Origin: Periconia sp. R9002
Taxonomy: Eukaryota; Ascomycota; Dothideomycetes; Pleosporales; Periconiaceae
Assembly: GCA_023627715.1 (NCBI GenBank)
Contig: JAMAHW010000046.1
Coordinates: forward strand, 124,001 to 188,000
DNA length: 64,000 nucleotides
Direction: 5' to 3'
The position numbers and the translations under genes are program-made. Shown here in pieces: positions 42,086-55,792 of this stretch; the first letter of the stretch is position 1, and the number at the start of each line of letters is the position of its first letter. Under the pieces are notes generated by a model. It ran no database searches. It was not told where the DNA came from and was given only the letters and a program-made list of their open reading frames with translations.

Positions 42086-42456
42086 AATACGAAAAACGAC
42101 GAGTGAAGATAGGGGACTTTGCAAGGAAGCAGATTGGACTTTGAAGGACAACGGTTTGGGTTGTTCTCCTCCACATATTAGTTCGTAGAGTCGCGTAGGC
42201 CTGATACCTGTTGCGTACATGCTAGTACGTGGACTTCCCCACCCCAGAGATCCGCCACTTTTCTCCACCCACGGCTATGTTTCCGCGTCACCCCCACATC
42301 TTCGAAGCAGATGAACGGATACAGAGAAGGCACAGGAGCGCTACGGTTCTCTTTTAGCATATGATATGCGTATTCCTAAAGTCATATCATTTATTGTTTA
42401 ACCAGTAAATTCATAACTTCTCGATAAACCAGCAGCATTCAGTTTTGCATTTCATC
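42086..42456. promoter_or_regulatory. Bidirectional promoter, kinase / dehydrogenase pair
   Basis: The two start codons face away from each other across 371 bp with no other gene between, so the region must hold the regulatory sequences of both. No TATA box clearly fits either side. Confidence 0.6.
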
Positions 42457-43707
42457 ATGTCACCAAGTGCAATGCCGCGAAAACACTCCATCGCTACCAT
42501 GGGCGCAGATGGAATTGGGCCCGAAGTAATCAATGCAGGCGTACAGGTGCTCAAGAAGCTGGCTGAACTCGATGGCTCTTTCGCATTGGACTTCAAAGAT
42601 TATGATTGGAGCTCGGAAACGTACAGGAAGACGGGAAAATACATACCGGATGGCGGGTTGGAAGAACTTAAGAAGCACGATGCCATCTTGTTTGGTGCTG
42701 TAGGGGCACCAGGTAAGCCTGATTGAAGCTCTTCCCGAACATACGCTTACAAGAATAGATGTTCCTGATCATATATCCTTGTGGGGATTGCGTCTCGCCA
42801 TCTGCCAGCCGTTCCAACAATACGCCAATGTGCGTCCGACTAAAATCTTTCGCGGCACTCAATCCCCTCTGAGGAATGCTGCTCATTCAGACTTGGATTG
42901 GGTAATCGTGCGCGAGAACTCTGAAGGCGAATATGCGGGTCAAGGCGGTCGTTCTCATCGCGGACAGCCATGGGAAACTGCCACCGAAGTGTCGATATTT
43001 TCTCGGCACGGCGTCGAAAGAATTATGCGTTTCGCGTTTGAAACGGCACAGAAAAGGCCTAGAAAGTTTCTGACCGTAGTAACCAAGAGCAATGCACAGA
43101 GAAACGGCATGGTCCTCTGGGATGAAGTGGCAGCAGATGTTGCCAAGGACTTTCCCGATGTCAAGTGGGATAAGATGTTGGTAGATGCCATGACCTGTAG
43201 GATGGTATTGAATCCTAAAAGTCTGGACACTATCGTAGCTACGAATCTAGTACGGAAACAGTTCACTTTCTTTCAGTGGCTGATACTGATCTGTGTACAG
43301 CACGCTGACATCCTCTCCGATCTTGCAGCCGCTCTCGCGGGCTCTATCGGCATTGCTCCCACATCAAATCTTGATCCAACCCGAAAGGTTTTTGCCAAAC
43401 CAATGACCGTCTTACGAGACTTGACTAACATCTGCAGAATCCGTCTATGTTCGAACCAATTCATGGCTCAGCGTTTGACATTACCGGCAAAGGCGTCGCA
43501 AATCCTGTTGGGACCTTCTGGACCGCCGTCGAAATGCTCAAATGGTTGGGCGAGGAAGAGGCGGCGAAAAGGATGATGGACGCAGTCGAAACTGTCACAG
43601 AGCGTGGAGTCATGACGAAAGATTTGGGAGGAAGCGCGGGTACGCAGGAAGTGACCGATGCTGTTTGTACTGAACTGGAGAAGGCATTCGGGAAAAAAGC
43701 TGGATAG
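42457..43707 (+). CDS. Tartrate / D-malate-type decarboxylating dehydrogenase (IMDH-ICDH superfamily)
   Basis: Exons are 42457..42712, 42759..43249, 43301..43387 and 43438..43707, with introns of 46, 51 and 50 bp, giving 367 residues. An alternative start at 42472 (MPRKHS) removes five residues. Landmarks in order are: GADGIGPEV, the NAD-binding LFGAVGAPD and SLWGLRLAICQPF. VRENSEGEYAGQGGR, with its Glu-Gly-Glu-Tyr, follows. Then come the metal-binding HADILSDLAAAL and the signature NPSMFEPIHGSAFDITGKG. The substrate loop and absence of an LRxSFDL block separate it from leucine-pathway isopropylmalate dehydrogenase. It is likely an NAD+, Mn/Mg-dependent oxidative decarboxylase of tartrate or D-malate. 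Exact substrate is inference. Confidence 0.87.
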
Positions 43708-45568
43708 ATGACATACGTCGACATAGACCGTTCTATATCCAATCGACCGGATCACGCTTATAGCAAGCTCGGTTATCTTAACTCGGCTATCTATGAGTAG
43801 CCCTTTTCCAAGATGTGTTGCTGCGATCTAAAGGTGGGGAGCGATCTTCCAGAAATATTCGGACCGATGGCCAAAAACCAGGCTCGGGCTATTCTACCGC
43901 TGAGCCAATAGTGAACACCAAGTAAAAGAGACAACCCTCACAGTGAATCAATTGGCCTCATGGAAACATTGAAGGTGTTGACAATTTTCATCCAAACTAT
44001 CTTGTGGGAAGACGGATTTGCGATCATCTCACGAATTCATCTTGTTAACTTGAACTACAGCTGCTTGCAAGATAGACATTGTCTGTGGACGTTCCACCCC
44101 CCCCCCCCCAGAGCACGCGTCGTGGATAAAAGGCACTTTTCAGCAGGTGATGTACAAGACATCTACCGAGAAGTTCATGGACATGTTTTGCCACTGCACA
44201 GGAGGCCCAATGCATCGACTACACCACGGCAGCAGGTAGGGATACCCATCGCACCCTATCCGTCTCAATGCACTTTCCCATGGAAAACCCTCGTTCGGCG
44301 CATCGTTAATCTCCATACCGTACCGTGGATCAAGCGCAGCAATCGATACTTTTCTCACCCGACTGCCCCTTCGGGAAATCTGTTTGCGATTTCCACGGCA
44401 TTCGCGTCTTCAAATGGTCGCATAGTGGCACTGTGTGAGCCGTGTGTGCATGCGTTGGTTGCGAGCGTGGCGTGTGTTTAAAAAAACTGCATGGTTTTTA
44501 TTCTTAGATGTGGGAATGTGGGGGGAAAGGGGAGCGTGCTAATTTGGCGTCGATGAACTTATTGCTTGGGACTTGGGTTAACGGCGCTGTGGGCTGAAAC
44601 ACGGTAATGCGAGCCACACGGTTCTGCATCATGTATGATCAGCGTTGTTCAACGGCGGTACATTGCAAAGATCGAGTGCGTCGGTGGCGTGGTATCGTCG
44701 GTGTGGATCAATTGCGGCCGGGCAAGAAAGTTGACCATGATGTTGATCATATTTTTATTTTTAGCCATGAATGAGTCGGATCTATTTCCAGCTATATCGA
44801 CTAGCTCAAACAATGTTGAATATTGACGTTATAACGAATGTGAGGGGACTTGAGGGATGTGTTGTCTTAAGAAAAACTACATGTATTGGCTGTATGTCTC
44901 CCCTAACATCAGCATGTAGATTGAGAACATAAAGGTTTTATTATACATATGCACGATCCTTACATCAGATTTATATGTCCACGGTCAAACTTTCATCAAC
45001 CTGCCATTGCCCGTGCAGTTGCAGGCGACATGTACCCAAATAAGATTACTTCCAGGCACTTGGATCTTTGAGACGCTATGGGTAAGGAGCGAAGTGGGAT
45101 CTTTAAGTCTCTAGTTCATGTACCAAGTACATAAAGAGGGGGCGTGAAGGATATTTTTCCAAGGACACCATATAATAGAGACAGAGTGGAAGGGGAAGGA
45201 GATCGCACAGTTGTTATACATGTCAACATCTGGCATTGAATTCATGTGAACTAGATGAAGATGAAAGATTTCAACGTACAACCTTGATTTAGACAGTTAG
45301 ATGTATGGGTGGGCGAGAGGTGGATGGGTGTGAAGCCGGAATTTTCACTATTCAAGTTGTACTCTTCTTTTTTGTAACATTACAAATGCTTGAGGATAAT
45401 AAAGGGATTTATGCCACACATAATGCTACCCTAGAAATCATTCGACGCTACGACATTCTCATTTGCTATGGGTTCTAATGTAACTCAATAATCACCCTCT
45501 AGCTCGTTCACCATCTCCAGGCTCAACCAGCCAACCTGATGATCTGCTTGTCAGAGAACTTCGTTACT
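43708..45568. other. Spacer of 1.86 kb with poly-C tract
   Basis: No gene is supported. A plus-strand frame at 43960-44481 crosses a 13-C homopolymer and has no domain. A degenerate tRNA-like stretch at 43855-43907 is discussed under rejected items. Confidence 0.5.
44097..44109 (+). repeat. Homopolymer of 13 C
   Basis: Thirteen consecutive cytosines lie in non-coding sequence. Such a tract is slippage-prone and also a likely place for a sequencing length error. Confidence 0.8.
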
Positions 45569-47538
45569 CTATACAACAGCCTTAGGTTCAACAACTTCGT
45601 TTTCGACTTTGTCGATTTTCGTTTCTCTATTCTTCTCCAACCTTGCAATCCTCTCGTCAGCTTCAATGAACTCAGCCGGTCGGTGCAACTGCACTGCTAG
45701 TTTATTGCGATGAACGAAAATTCCTGGCGAAGTTTCGAAGAATCGATCGATATCTTCAAGTGTTCTGTGGCAATCTTAGCTCTATATCACATTGAGAAGT
45801 GGTAGTGATGGAGGGGGTATACAAAATACTTACCGATTCGCTGTCTCAGGATAAAAGAAATACGTGATAGGAACAAATGAAGCGCAGATCACGGCCCAGA
45901 TGATCCAAAATCTCCACCCAATGTTCTGGAGGCCTGGCAGAGTGACTTGCACAACAGCGTAGTTCATGATCCAGTTCGTCGCCATAGCTAAGGAGGCGCC
46001 TTTGGTCCTCATCTCGAGGGCATTGATCTCCGTAGGGTACAACCAAGGCACACCTAAAACACCGAGGCCAAAGCTAGCGAAGAAGACAAAGAAAAAAGAC
46101 ACGGATACAATGCCTAGCTTGTAGCTATCACCTCCGTGGTCAGAAAGGCCGAGGGCGATTGCGATAACAATCCAGCATATTGAGCAAGCCGCAGCACTGG
46201 CCATCATTACCTGTATCGCCATCAATATGAATTTGAGTCAATGATTATGCGATAACATACTCTGCGTCGACCAAATCGTTCAATGATAAAGTACGCTAAA
46301 CAAGCAAAAATCAAGTAATCGACGCTGCCAGCTGCCGACAATATACGACTTAGAAGCTCCGATATGCCCAAGGCGTTAATAAAGATGTACGACATGTAAT
46401 ATGACGTGACATTGATTCCTGGGCATGCTCAGCAAGATAGTCAACATCAGCTCGGTTGTGGTACCTGAAATTTGGTTCATTGCTTGCATCCAAGCACCCA
46501 AAATCATTCTACGAAGTACGCCTGAAGGCCCCTTCCCAGAAAGGAGTTGTCCCCACGTGTAGGTATTCATGTGTTCGCGGTCTAGAATTTCCTTGATAAT
46601 GTTGTATTGAGTGCGTACCGAGGGCGAATCTGGAGTGGCACCGTGGCCTTCAAGCGCAGCGAGGACCTCCAGGGCTTCTTCGTGCTTGCCTTTGCGGATC
46701 AATAGACGTGGACTATCGGGAAGGAATGGGCATAGGGCGTATATCAGAAAGGTAAAAAATAACTGAAATGCCAGTGGGAACCGCCAGGCTATGTCGCGCG
46801 GTGCAAAGGAGAATCCAAGAGTTAACCAATTCGAGATAGAGAATCCAGTTATACAGTTGGCTGTTTGTAGACGGTCAACCGCTATCCATGTTCGAAGAAG
46901 TGGCCATTCACGTACCCATCTGAATGATGACCAGTTTCCCTCTGCTACTCATTTTGCTAGTTTCGGATTGCCAGACACCAGCAGTAGCCGTGTTCATGCC
47001 AGTTCCTAGCCCAGCGACGATACGTCCTACCATCATTTGTGCGACGCCGTAGCTAGCTGTCTGGATAATTGCACCAATTCCAATCACTGTTGAACCCAAA
47101 AGGATTTGGCGGGGTCGCCCGAGAATATCACCTGTCCATATTGTTGACATGGCACCAATAAAACAACCAATATTGTAAATTGAAGTCATCACACCCTGAC
47201 GTATTGTTAGGAGACGTGAGCTGTGTATTTCCAGGGACAGTGTATTTTGGCAGGTACCTGCATGTTGGCTGAGGGATGTCCAAACGTCTCGAGGAAATTT
47301 TCGCTGATGATAACGTTCCCAAAGACGCCTTGATCATAGCCGTAGAAACTGTGTATGATAGTGATCAGTGCTGGGCAAAAGTTCTAGTGCTAACTAGACC
47401 CTACATGAGAACTGTGAACTTATCAGTAGCAATTTCTACAAGAATATACACCACTCAGACATTCTTACCTGTTGACGCAGCAACCGAAATCCATACCGTC
47501 AATCTCTCCCCTGATCCACCAAGGTATTTGCGTGCCAT
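45569..47538 (-). CDS. MFS sugar-porter-family transporter
   Basis: Seven exons on the minus strand: 47469..47538, 47258..47370, 46916..47195, 46465..46860, 46261..46418, 45834..46210 and 45569..45764. Introns are 46-98 bp. The product is 529 residues with 12 predicted membrane segments. Sugar-porter motifs are FYGYDQGVFG in TM1, GDILGRPRQ after TM2, VGRIVAGLGTG in TM4, and the loop motif LPDSPRLLIRKGKHEEA. ERFGRRR, YPTEINALEMRTKGASLA and PETANRTLEDID follow. All joins keep frame and motif order. The first acceptor was chosen (GCCCAG) so that TM1 stays open. Substrate could be a mono- or disaccharide, polyol or organic acid. It is the nearest transporter to the dehydrogenase/kinase pair. Confidence 0.88.
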
Positions 47539-48773
47539 AGCTCCTTCCTAGTAATAAGTGGCAAGTTTCAAGAGATATCGGTGTATCGTGAACTAGAGTG
47601 TCAAAGGGGGTGTATATGTTCAGGGTGTCTCTTCGATAAATCGAATCAATGATTGTGACGAAAGATGTACCGCACAAGAGCCGTACCGAAGAATCGGTAC
47701 CAATTATCCTTCCGCGTAGATGCAGATCTATGACCACAAGAAGAATAGGAATTGAACCCGCAGAGGAGGGTATTGATACCTCTTTATAACGATCGCAAAT
47801 TCTAGCCACAAGTTCAGACATTGTGACCCCTCCCTCTTCCCCATCACACGTTCTCTTTGCGTACCATCCATTCCCATTCATCCCCACAACTCCCCCCACA
47901 TAACCCCATGATTCCCCATACCCCAACTTTTTCCACAGACCCACAGCACCGCCATGAATTTAGTATGTGACTCGCCCTGTTCATTAGAGCTAGCGAAGTT
48001 CGTGACTGGGTTAAATCCCGAAGGATTTGCGCGCGGTGTGATGCGAGGTGTAACATCGTGCATCGTGCGTCTTAGAGAGGGGTGAGGGTAAATTAAGCCC
48101 GGCTTGCCTGATGCGGCTAGATGACGACAGAGAACATGGCATTCGCTCGGGAAAAAGTAGGTTTCCCGAGGAAAGAGTGCGCTATTGAGAGAGGGTGAGG
48201 AGGGGATGGTCATAATTCTTTTCCGGATTCGGGATATAGACAAGGTATATACCTTGACTATGTTCGATTTTGGATATACCTCGTCTGAAGTGCCTCTTAC
48301 TACTGACAGATAGGTGATCTTTGCGAGTAAGTAAAATCATAATTCAGTCAGGTTTCAGGAAGCAAAGTGTGCTATTCTACAGTGATGTGGCATCTATCTA
48401 ATTCTTCGAACTCGTGATATTTTGGACATCAATTGATCGCTCGGGAAAAACTTGGGGAATGTTGATGCGTTAACTAATCCCGTTCACATACACCTAACCT
48501 TATTCTATGCTAGCATTCGTAAGTCAAAGCTCAACAGCATGTTGCTGATTTGTATCATGTCTAAGAGTCGGCGAAAGTAGAACGTAGTACAATTCAATCC
48601 TGGACCCGATCTATTGTACACTTATATTTACACAGCTCTGTATGTAGGTGGAAAATTCCTACGCTCATGACAGTCCACGCTATTAGTACACAATCCTCAT
48701 TTCCTGTATTCCAGCGTAATACAAGCAGCAATGTGATGTTCTCTTTGCAATCGACTGGACTCTTGTGACGCTT
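47539..48773. other. Spacer of 1.2 kb
   Basis: No supported gene. Overlapping minus-strand frames at 47844-48243 are unlikely to be coding. A 16-bp palindrome lies at 48241. Confidence 0.55.
48241..48256. repeat. Perfect 16-bp palindrome
   Basis: CAAGGTATATACCTTG is its own reverse complement. A related half (GGATATACCTCG) occurs about 20 bp downstream. It may be a binding site for a dimeric regulator or chance. Confidence 0.5.
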
Positions 48774-49519
48774 CTACTCCGCCATACCAACATCCATGAA
48801 CGGATCCACCGCATTCCCTTCCGGATCATAGAGTTCCAACTTCTCTCCGTCTTCCATAGTCAAGCTGTACTCCCGGGTAACGAAGTAACCGCCCCTTCCC
48901 CTTCTCTTGCATCTAAGCCTGACTTCACCCGCCTTCTTGGTTCCCTTCACCCAAAACCTGACATCAATGCGCCCATGCACCTGATTTATCTCACCCTTGA
49001 TCCAAGGGTATTTGGAAGCAAAATATATTTCGTCACCAAGATGTTCACGCACTACCGGGTTTGTACGTAGCGCGTAAAGGGTCGAAGTTACGACGGAAGA
49101 TTCTTGTTTTTGGTAGTTGAAAAAGGCGAATGTCGCGATAGCCATGGACAGGACAAAGATGGGAAATGTGCGAACAACCTGTCTAGATATCAAAGGTGGG
49201 ATTCTAAGTCACAATCGTTAGCCTCAGATTGTTTCGGTTGCCACATTCCAAGCGAGTTGGGAGGGGGGAGGAAAACATACGGCGGTAGCTCCCTGTTTGC
49301 CTTCCTTTCGTACAGTATCTCGCCTTCCTTCGGAGGAGGTATGAGAGGCTCTGGGGGCCATGAGGTTATACTGTGCGGTGTCTTCCAGGGCACGGTAGGC
49401 GGGGATGGCTGTTCGGGCGTAGTGGTAGAGGCGTGTCGCCCGACAGGCAACCTACGGAGGCATTGTGATGGAGACTGAAGTCGCGCGCGCAAGATTGGGG
49501 ATAGGAGCCGAGGAGGCAT
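48774..49519 (-). CDS. COA1: Coa1-type cytochrome c oxidase assembly factor
   Basis: Exons are 49281..49519 and 48774..49203, with a 77-bp intron, giving 222 residues. The N-terminus (MPPRLLSPILRARLQ ... LPVGRHAS) is Arg/Leu/Ser-rich without acid residues and fits a mitochondrial targeting peptide. One membrane helix (FPIFVLSMAIATFAFFNYQ) follows. The conserved Coa1/Tim21-like domain has ALRTNPVVREHLGDEI and then GEINQVHGRIDVRFWVKGTKKAGEV. The Coa1 family acts in the inner membrane in early maturation of Cox1 for complex IV. The strand order and the L-G-D-x-I motif match well. The gene lies 235 bp downstream of a Ycf48-like gene on the same strand. Confidence 0.85.
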
Positions 49520-49753
49520 GGTCGTGGTTTTGATTGCTCGAGCAATGGCTTACTCTACAAAACGTACAAATGGTAAATCGGTAGCTAGCTCAAAAGTAAG
49601 ATCAGACGATCCTTGGCATTAACTGAGAAGCGCTTTCGGCTAAACCTTCCGCGTTATTCCAACAACGCTGTCTAGCGTAATACAGAGATATCAATAAATT
49701 TCTCTTGCGATCGTATTGAACCATGCGTGATCAATTGATTCATATTCCGAAAA

Positions 49754-50818
49754 CTAACTGTGTGGGAAGTTCAGACTTGCGACTCTTCCTTGTGCCCCAG
49801 AAGCCCAGCACACACCTCCCTTGACACACTCAACAGCGTCGAATGTACCATTACCAATACTATGCCAATTCTTCCCTGCATCCACAGTTATGTCTGATCC
49901 TGAAGTGCCAACAGCAATGGCAACATGGCTTCTTCCTGGAACCCAAGAAGCACCTGATCTATAACCACCCGGGAAGCTCTCCGCCTTCTTCCAAGTCGCG
50001 CCGCTATCCTCTGACCACGCAGCATTGTCCACGTTACCCGTGGGTTTCTCGTAATCTCCCCCAACAGCTATTCCATACTTCTCATCGCGGAAGCGTACAG
50101 AGAAGACGCCAGCCGCTCCACCTCCAGGTATAGATGTATTGCTGACCTTCCATTCGTGTCCGTCGCTGCTTCGATACACACGCCCTGGGTCCACCCCACC
50201 AGAAGCAATGTACCATCGCCCAGCGGCGGCCTCGATACAAGTTCCTGAAGCCGCGAAACCAAATTCTCCTGCGAGAGCTTCCGGTATACCCTGAGGATCC
50301 ACAATATCCCAGGTGGAGCCTCCATCCCATGTTTCAATCAATCTGAATTTGCCTTCCACCGGATCGCTCATCGCGAGCCCGTGCTTCTCATCTTCAAAAG
50401 CCAAACAGTCATAGAAGGCCGCTGGCTCATGATTGACAAAAGTTTTGATCCAATTCTTTCCCCCGTCTCTTGTTACATAGATGCGGGAAAGGCCCCCTTC
50501 ACCAATAGAGAGAACCACTGCGGATTCAGCAGACCAAGCGTGAATGTCGCGGAACTGGAAATCTGTGGCATTCTCGGGAGCAAAGGATGGAGAGATATTA
50601 GTCCACGAAGCGCCGCCGTTGATAGTGCGTAGAACCGTCCCGGAAGTTCCAGATACCCAGACGACTTTGTCAGAGACTGGCGACAGACCTCGAAACTGCT
50701 GTGTACTATTTGTTGACTTTATCGACCAAGTCAGAGGAGGTACAGGCTGGTATGGCAGGGCAATTGTGTAACCAGGGATCGTGAGAGCGGCGAGATATAT
50801 TTGGTGGAGCAATTGCAT
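49754..50818 (-). CDS. Secreted Ycf48-like beta-propeller protein
   Basis: This intronless gene encodes 354 residues. The start is ATG 50818 because it gives a signal peptide (MQLLHQIYLAALTIPGYTIA); the frame extends upstream to 50908. The rest is a repeated beta-propeller of the Ycf48/BNR type. Repeats recur as W(V)SGTSGTVLRTINGGASW, RIYVTRDGGKNW, RLIETWDGGSTW, VYRSSDGHEW, AAWSEDSGATW and DITVDAGKNW, each with the S/T-x-D-G-G-x-x-W Asp-box core. Ycf48 helps photosystem II assembly in phototrophs, and fungal and bacterial homologues have other, unknown roles. It may bind or hydrolyse surface glycans, like other BNR proteins (inference). Confidence 0.85.
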   Translation of the reverse strand: MQLLHQIYLAALTIPGYTIALPYQPVPPLTWSIKSTNSTQQFRGLSPVSDKVVWVSGTSGTVLRTINGGASWTNISPSFAPENATDFQFRDIHAWSAESAVVLSIGEGGLSRIYVTRDGGKNWIKTFVNHEPAAFYDCLAFEDEKHGLAMSDPVEGKFRLIETWDGGSTWDIVDPQGIPEALAGEFGFAASGTCIEAAAGRWYIASGGVDPGRVYRSSDGHEWKVSNTSIPGGGAAGVFSVRFRDEKYGIAVGGDYEKPTGNVDNAAWSEDSGATWKKAESFPGGYRSGASWVPGRSHVAIAVGTSGSDITVDAGKNWHSIGNGTFDAVECVKGGVCWASGAQGRVASLNFPHS

Positions 50819-51660
50819 TTTGGAAGGAGGAGGTTGACTTTGAGCAGCCAATTGCACTATTGGTATCTCGGGCAGAGCTCGATAATATACACAAAATCGT
50901 GCAATCAAGAAATTGAATGATCGCTCTGCACCATTTCCAAGATAGGTAGGTGGAAATTTGGCCGGCGCGGCACAACCTAGACATTGACGTCGAATTCTGC
51001 GAACACGGGCTTTGAAGTAATAGATAAGCTGGATCCAGAGTCAAACATACATGATAACGAGACTGCGAGAAGTTGATTCCTAGGCTGCGAATAGTCAGGC
51101 ACGATCTCTCCTAAGTACCCTAGACGTCGAAATAGCCCACTTTCACAACATGTACCACTCCACATAACGCTTTGAGGGCCTTCTTTCTTAAAGATTACAG
51201 TTCTCTTAGCTGTCGGTAGGATACTAGGGGAGTATTGCCATAATCTTTTTTATCTTTTTCTCTAGTTTTACTACTTACAATACAGATTTGTTTCACAGAG
51301 ATGCTACAGGTATTTCGCAATGCTTTGTGAGTGCAGGAATCACCGAAGGTTGAGTGAGCACCATAATACACAAACGCGGTTCAGTTGACTGAATGAAATC
51401 CAGCGACTTAGAACTAAGTCGAAATTAGCAAGTAATTTTTATTTCAAAAAAAAGTCAGGATTTTTGCGCGCTTTTTCATCGAGCATTGCGAGGAAGATAC
51501 CGGCCAATCAAAGATCCCCAACCTCCGGGCCAATCCGCTCGATCGGATTACTTTTCTTCAATACCATCAATTGAGCCCATCACGAAAGGTTCCACATCGA
51601 TTCTCGCGTCAGACTCTTACATACAGAGCACCACACTCCTTTTCTGATCCAAAGGCAATC
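50819..51660. other. Divergent spacer, 0.84 kb
   Basis: It separates the Ycf48-like gene from the heme lyase gene. No ORF is supported. It contains T-rich stretches near 51240 and 51430. Confidence 0.6.
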
Positions 51661-52642
51661 ATGTCGTCACAGCCCTCTTCAGACCCCGCCGCCGCCTGCC
51701 CAGTCGACCACGCAACCCGCGAGGCATGGCTACGACAAGCCCGCGCGCAGAACGCCGCAAACGCAGCAAATGCACCATCCTCACCACATGTCCCGCAACA
51801 GCACCCGTCAATAGCGCCGTCCGCCTCACCTGCTCCACAGACACCACAAAGCTGCGACTCCTCACAAATGGACCAATCCCTCTCTACGCCCCCCACATCA
51901 TCGTCAGCACCCACAACCTCCAGAATCCTCAACTCGATACCAGGCAGCGGGAGCCTAGGAACCCAGCGCGAAGTATCGTCGATTCCCCGCGTTTTTGAAG
52001 CAGCACAGACGGGGTCATCAGCGAGACCCGCGAATAATGAAAAGGACACGGGCGCCGATAAGGCGACGGGGAATTGGATCTACCCGTCCGAGCAAATGTT
52101 CTTCGAAGCCATGAAGCGGAAGTCGTATGATCCCGATACCGCCGACATGAAGACCATTGTGCCAATTCACAATGCCGTCAATGAGCGGGCGTGGATGGAG
52201 ATTAAGCAGTGGGAGAAAGGAAGGGGTGCCGATGCGTAAGTTCTCGATTTCCTTGCTTTATTTACCACTGTTCTGCTACCTTCGCTTTTCACCATTTCTA
52301 TAAACCCATAAGAAGTCCATATTTCGACTGTTCGGCGACAAGAAACGCTAACACATACGCAATAGATGCGGCGGCCCCCGCCTCGCCTCCTTCTCCGGTC
52401 TATCCACCTCGCTCACCCCCCGCGCCCGCTTCAATACCTTCCTAGGCTACAAAGCGCCATTCGACCGCCACGACTGGGTCGTCGACCGGTGCGGCACAAA
52501 AATCGAATACGTTATCGACTTTTACGCGGGAAAGGACGAGGGGAGACCCGGCAAGGAGCTGAATTTCTTCTTAGACGTTAGGCCCAAGTTGAATACCTGG
52601 GAAGGGGTCAAAACGAGAGCGATGAGGTTTGTAGGGTTGTAG
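51661..52642 (+). CDS. Cytochrome c-type heme lyase (holocytochrome c synthase)
   Basis: This enzyme attaches heme covalently to the CxxCH of cytochrome c or c1 in the mitochondrial intermembrane space. Exons are 51661..52235 and 52366..52642, with a 130-bp intron, giving 283 residues. An N-terminal heme regulatory motif ACPVDH (Cys13-Pro-Val) is followed by a ~115-residue Pro/Ser/Ala linker. The conserved core starts [17 protein letters not shown]. It runs through [20 protein letters not shown], with the His of the heme-binding helix, and [27 protein letters not shown] follows and the end is DVRPKLNTW. Cytochrome c versus c1 specificity cannot be told. The intron lies between RGADA and CGGPRL. 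Confidence 0.93.
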
Positions 52643-53221
52643 AGTTGTAAAATTGGGGAGAGGGCCCGGCGTAGTTTGTTGTACGATATGGATGATGTTT
52701 AGGGTTTTCATGATGTGTAAGGATAAAAATTTTACTTGTAATAGTATTATCGATGCGACGGGAGCTATCTAAGCAAGAACAAGCATGTTGATGTAACACT
52801 CTTAAGGGGACAGTACAATGTAGATTTTATTGTCTAGAAACACCTCCAGGTCTCCTCATGGATTCATACTTACCTAGGTACTTTTGGGGTGTTTTCCAAG
52901 TTCACTACGTCTCAATAATACCTTCGACCTAGCCATCTATGGAAGCAAAAGCTTCACTCAAAAACAGAGACACAAAGTGAAGTTTTTGAGGTAGTAGTAG
53001 CTTGCAAAAAAACTTGTCTTGAGCTAATCTCACACAAAATGCCCATGCTTCGCCAAACTTATCTTGAATACTCCGAGTGTTGCTTGAAACCGTTTACAAT
53101 CATATCAATCATTCATGCCTAATGCACATTTGGCATCACCGTAGTTTATTACCATCTGCCTAAAAAAACGAATACCTCCACCAATGTGCGATCATGATCC
53201 CTTCCCATGATGATGGCTCAT
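52643..53221. other. Convergent spacer
   Basis: This is the 3' flank between the heme lyase and SEC23 genes. No ORF is supported. Confidence 0.65.

Positions 53222-55792
<2,571 letters not shown>

Noticed and set aside
43855..43907. tRNA-like stretch on the minus strand: near-consensus A-box (TGGCTCAGCGGT) and a weaker B-box (GGTCCGAATAT) about 32 bp apart
   Set aside because: The spacing fits a tRNA, but the D, anticodon, T and acceptor stems do not pair. At best a tRNA-derived relic. A tRNA covariance-model scan would decide.
43960..44481. 173-codon plus-strand frame and an overlapping 72-codon minus frame
   Set aside because: The plus frame runs through a 13-C tract. Neither has a domain, signal peptide or splice partner I could defend.
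47371..47468. Acceptor CACAG directly before TTCTACGGC in the MFS gene
   Set aside because: It puts TM1 out of frame with exon 1. The GCCCAG acceptor upstream keeps the frame and completes the helix.
51609..52049. 146-codon minus-strand frame
   Set aside because: Antisense shadow of the Pro/Ala-rich linker of the heme lyase.
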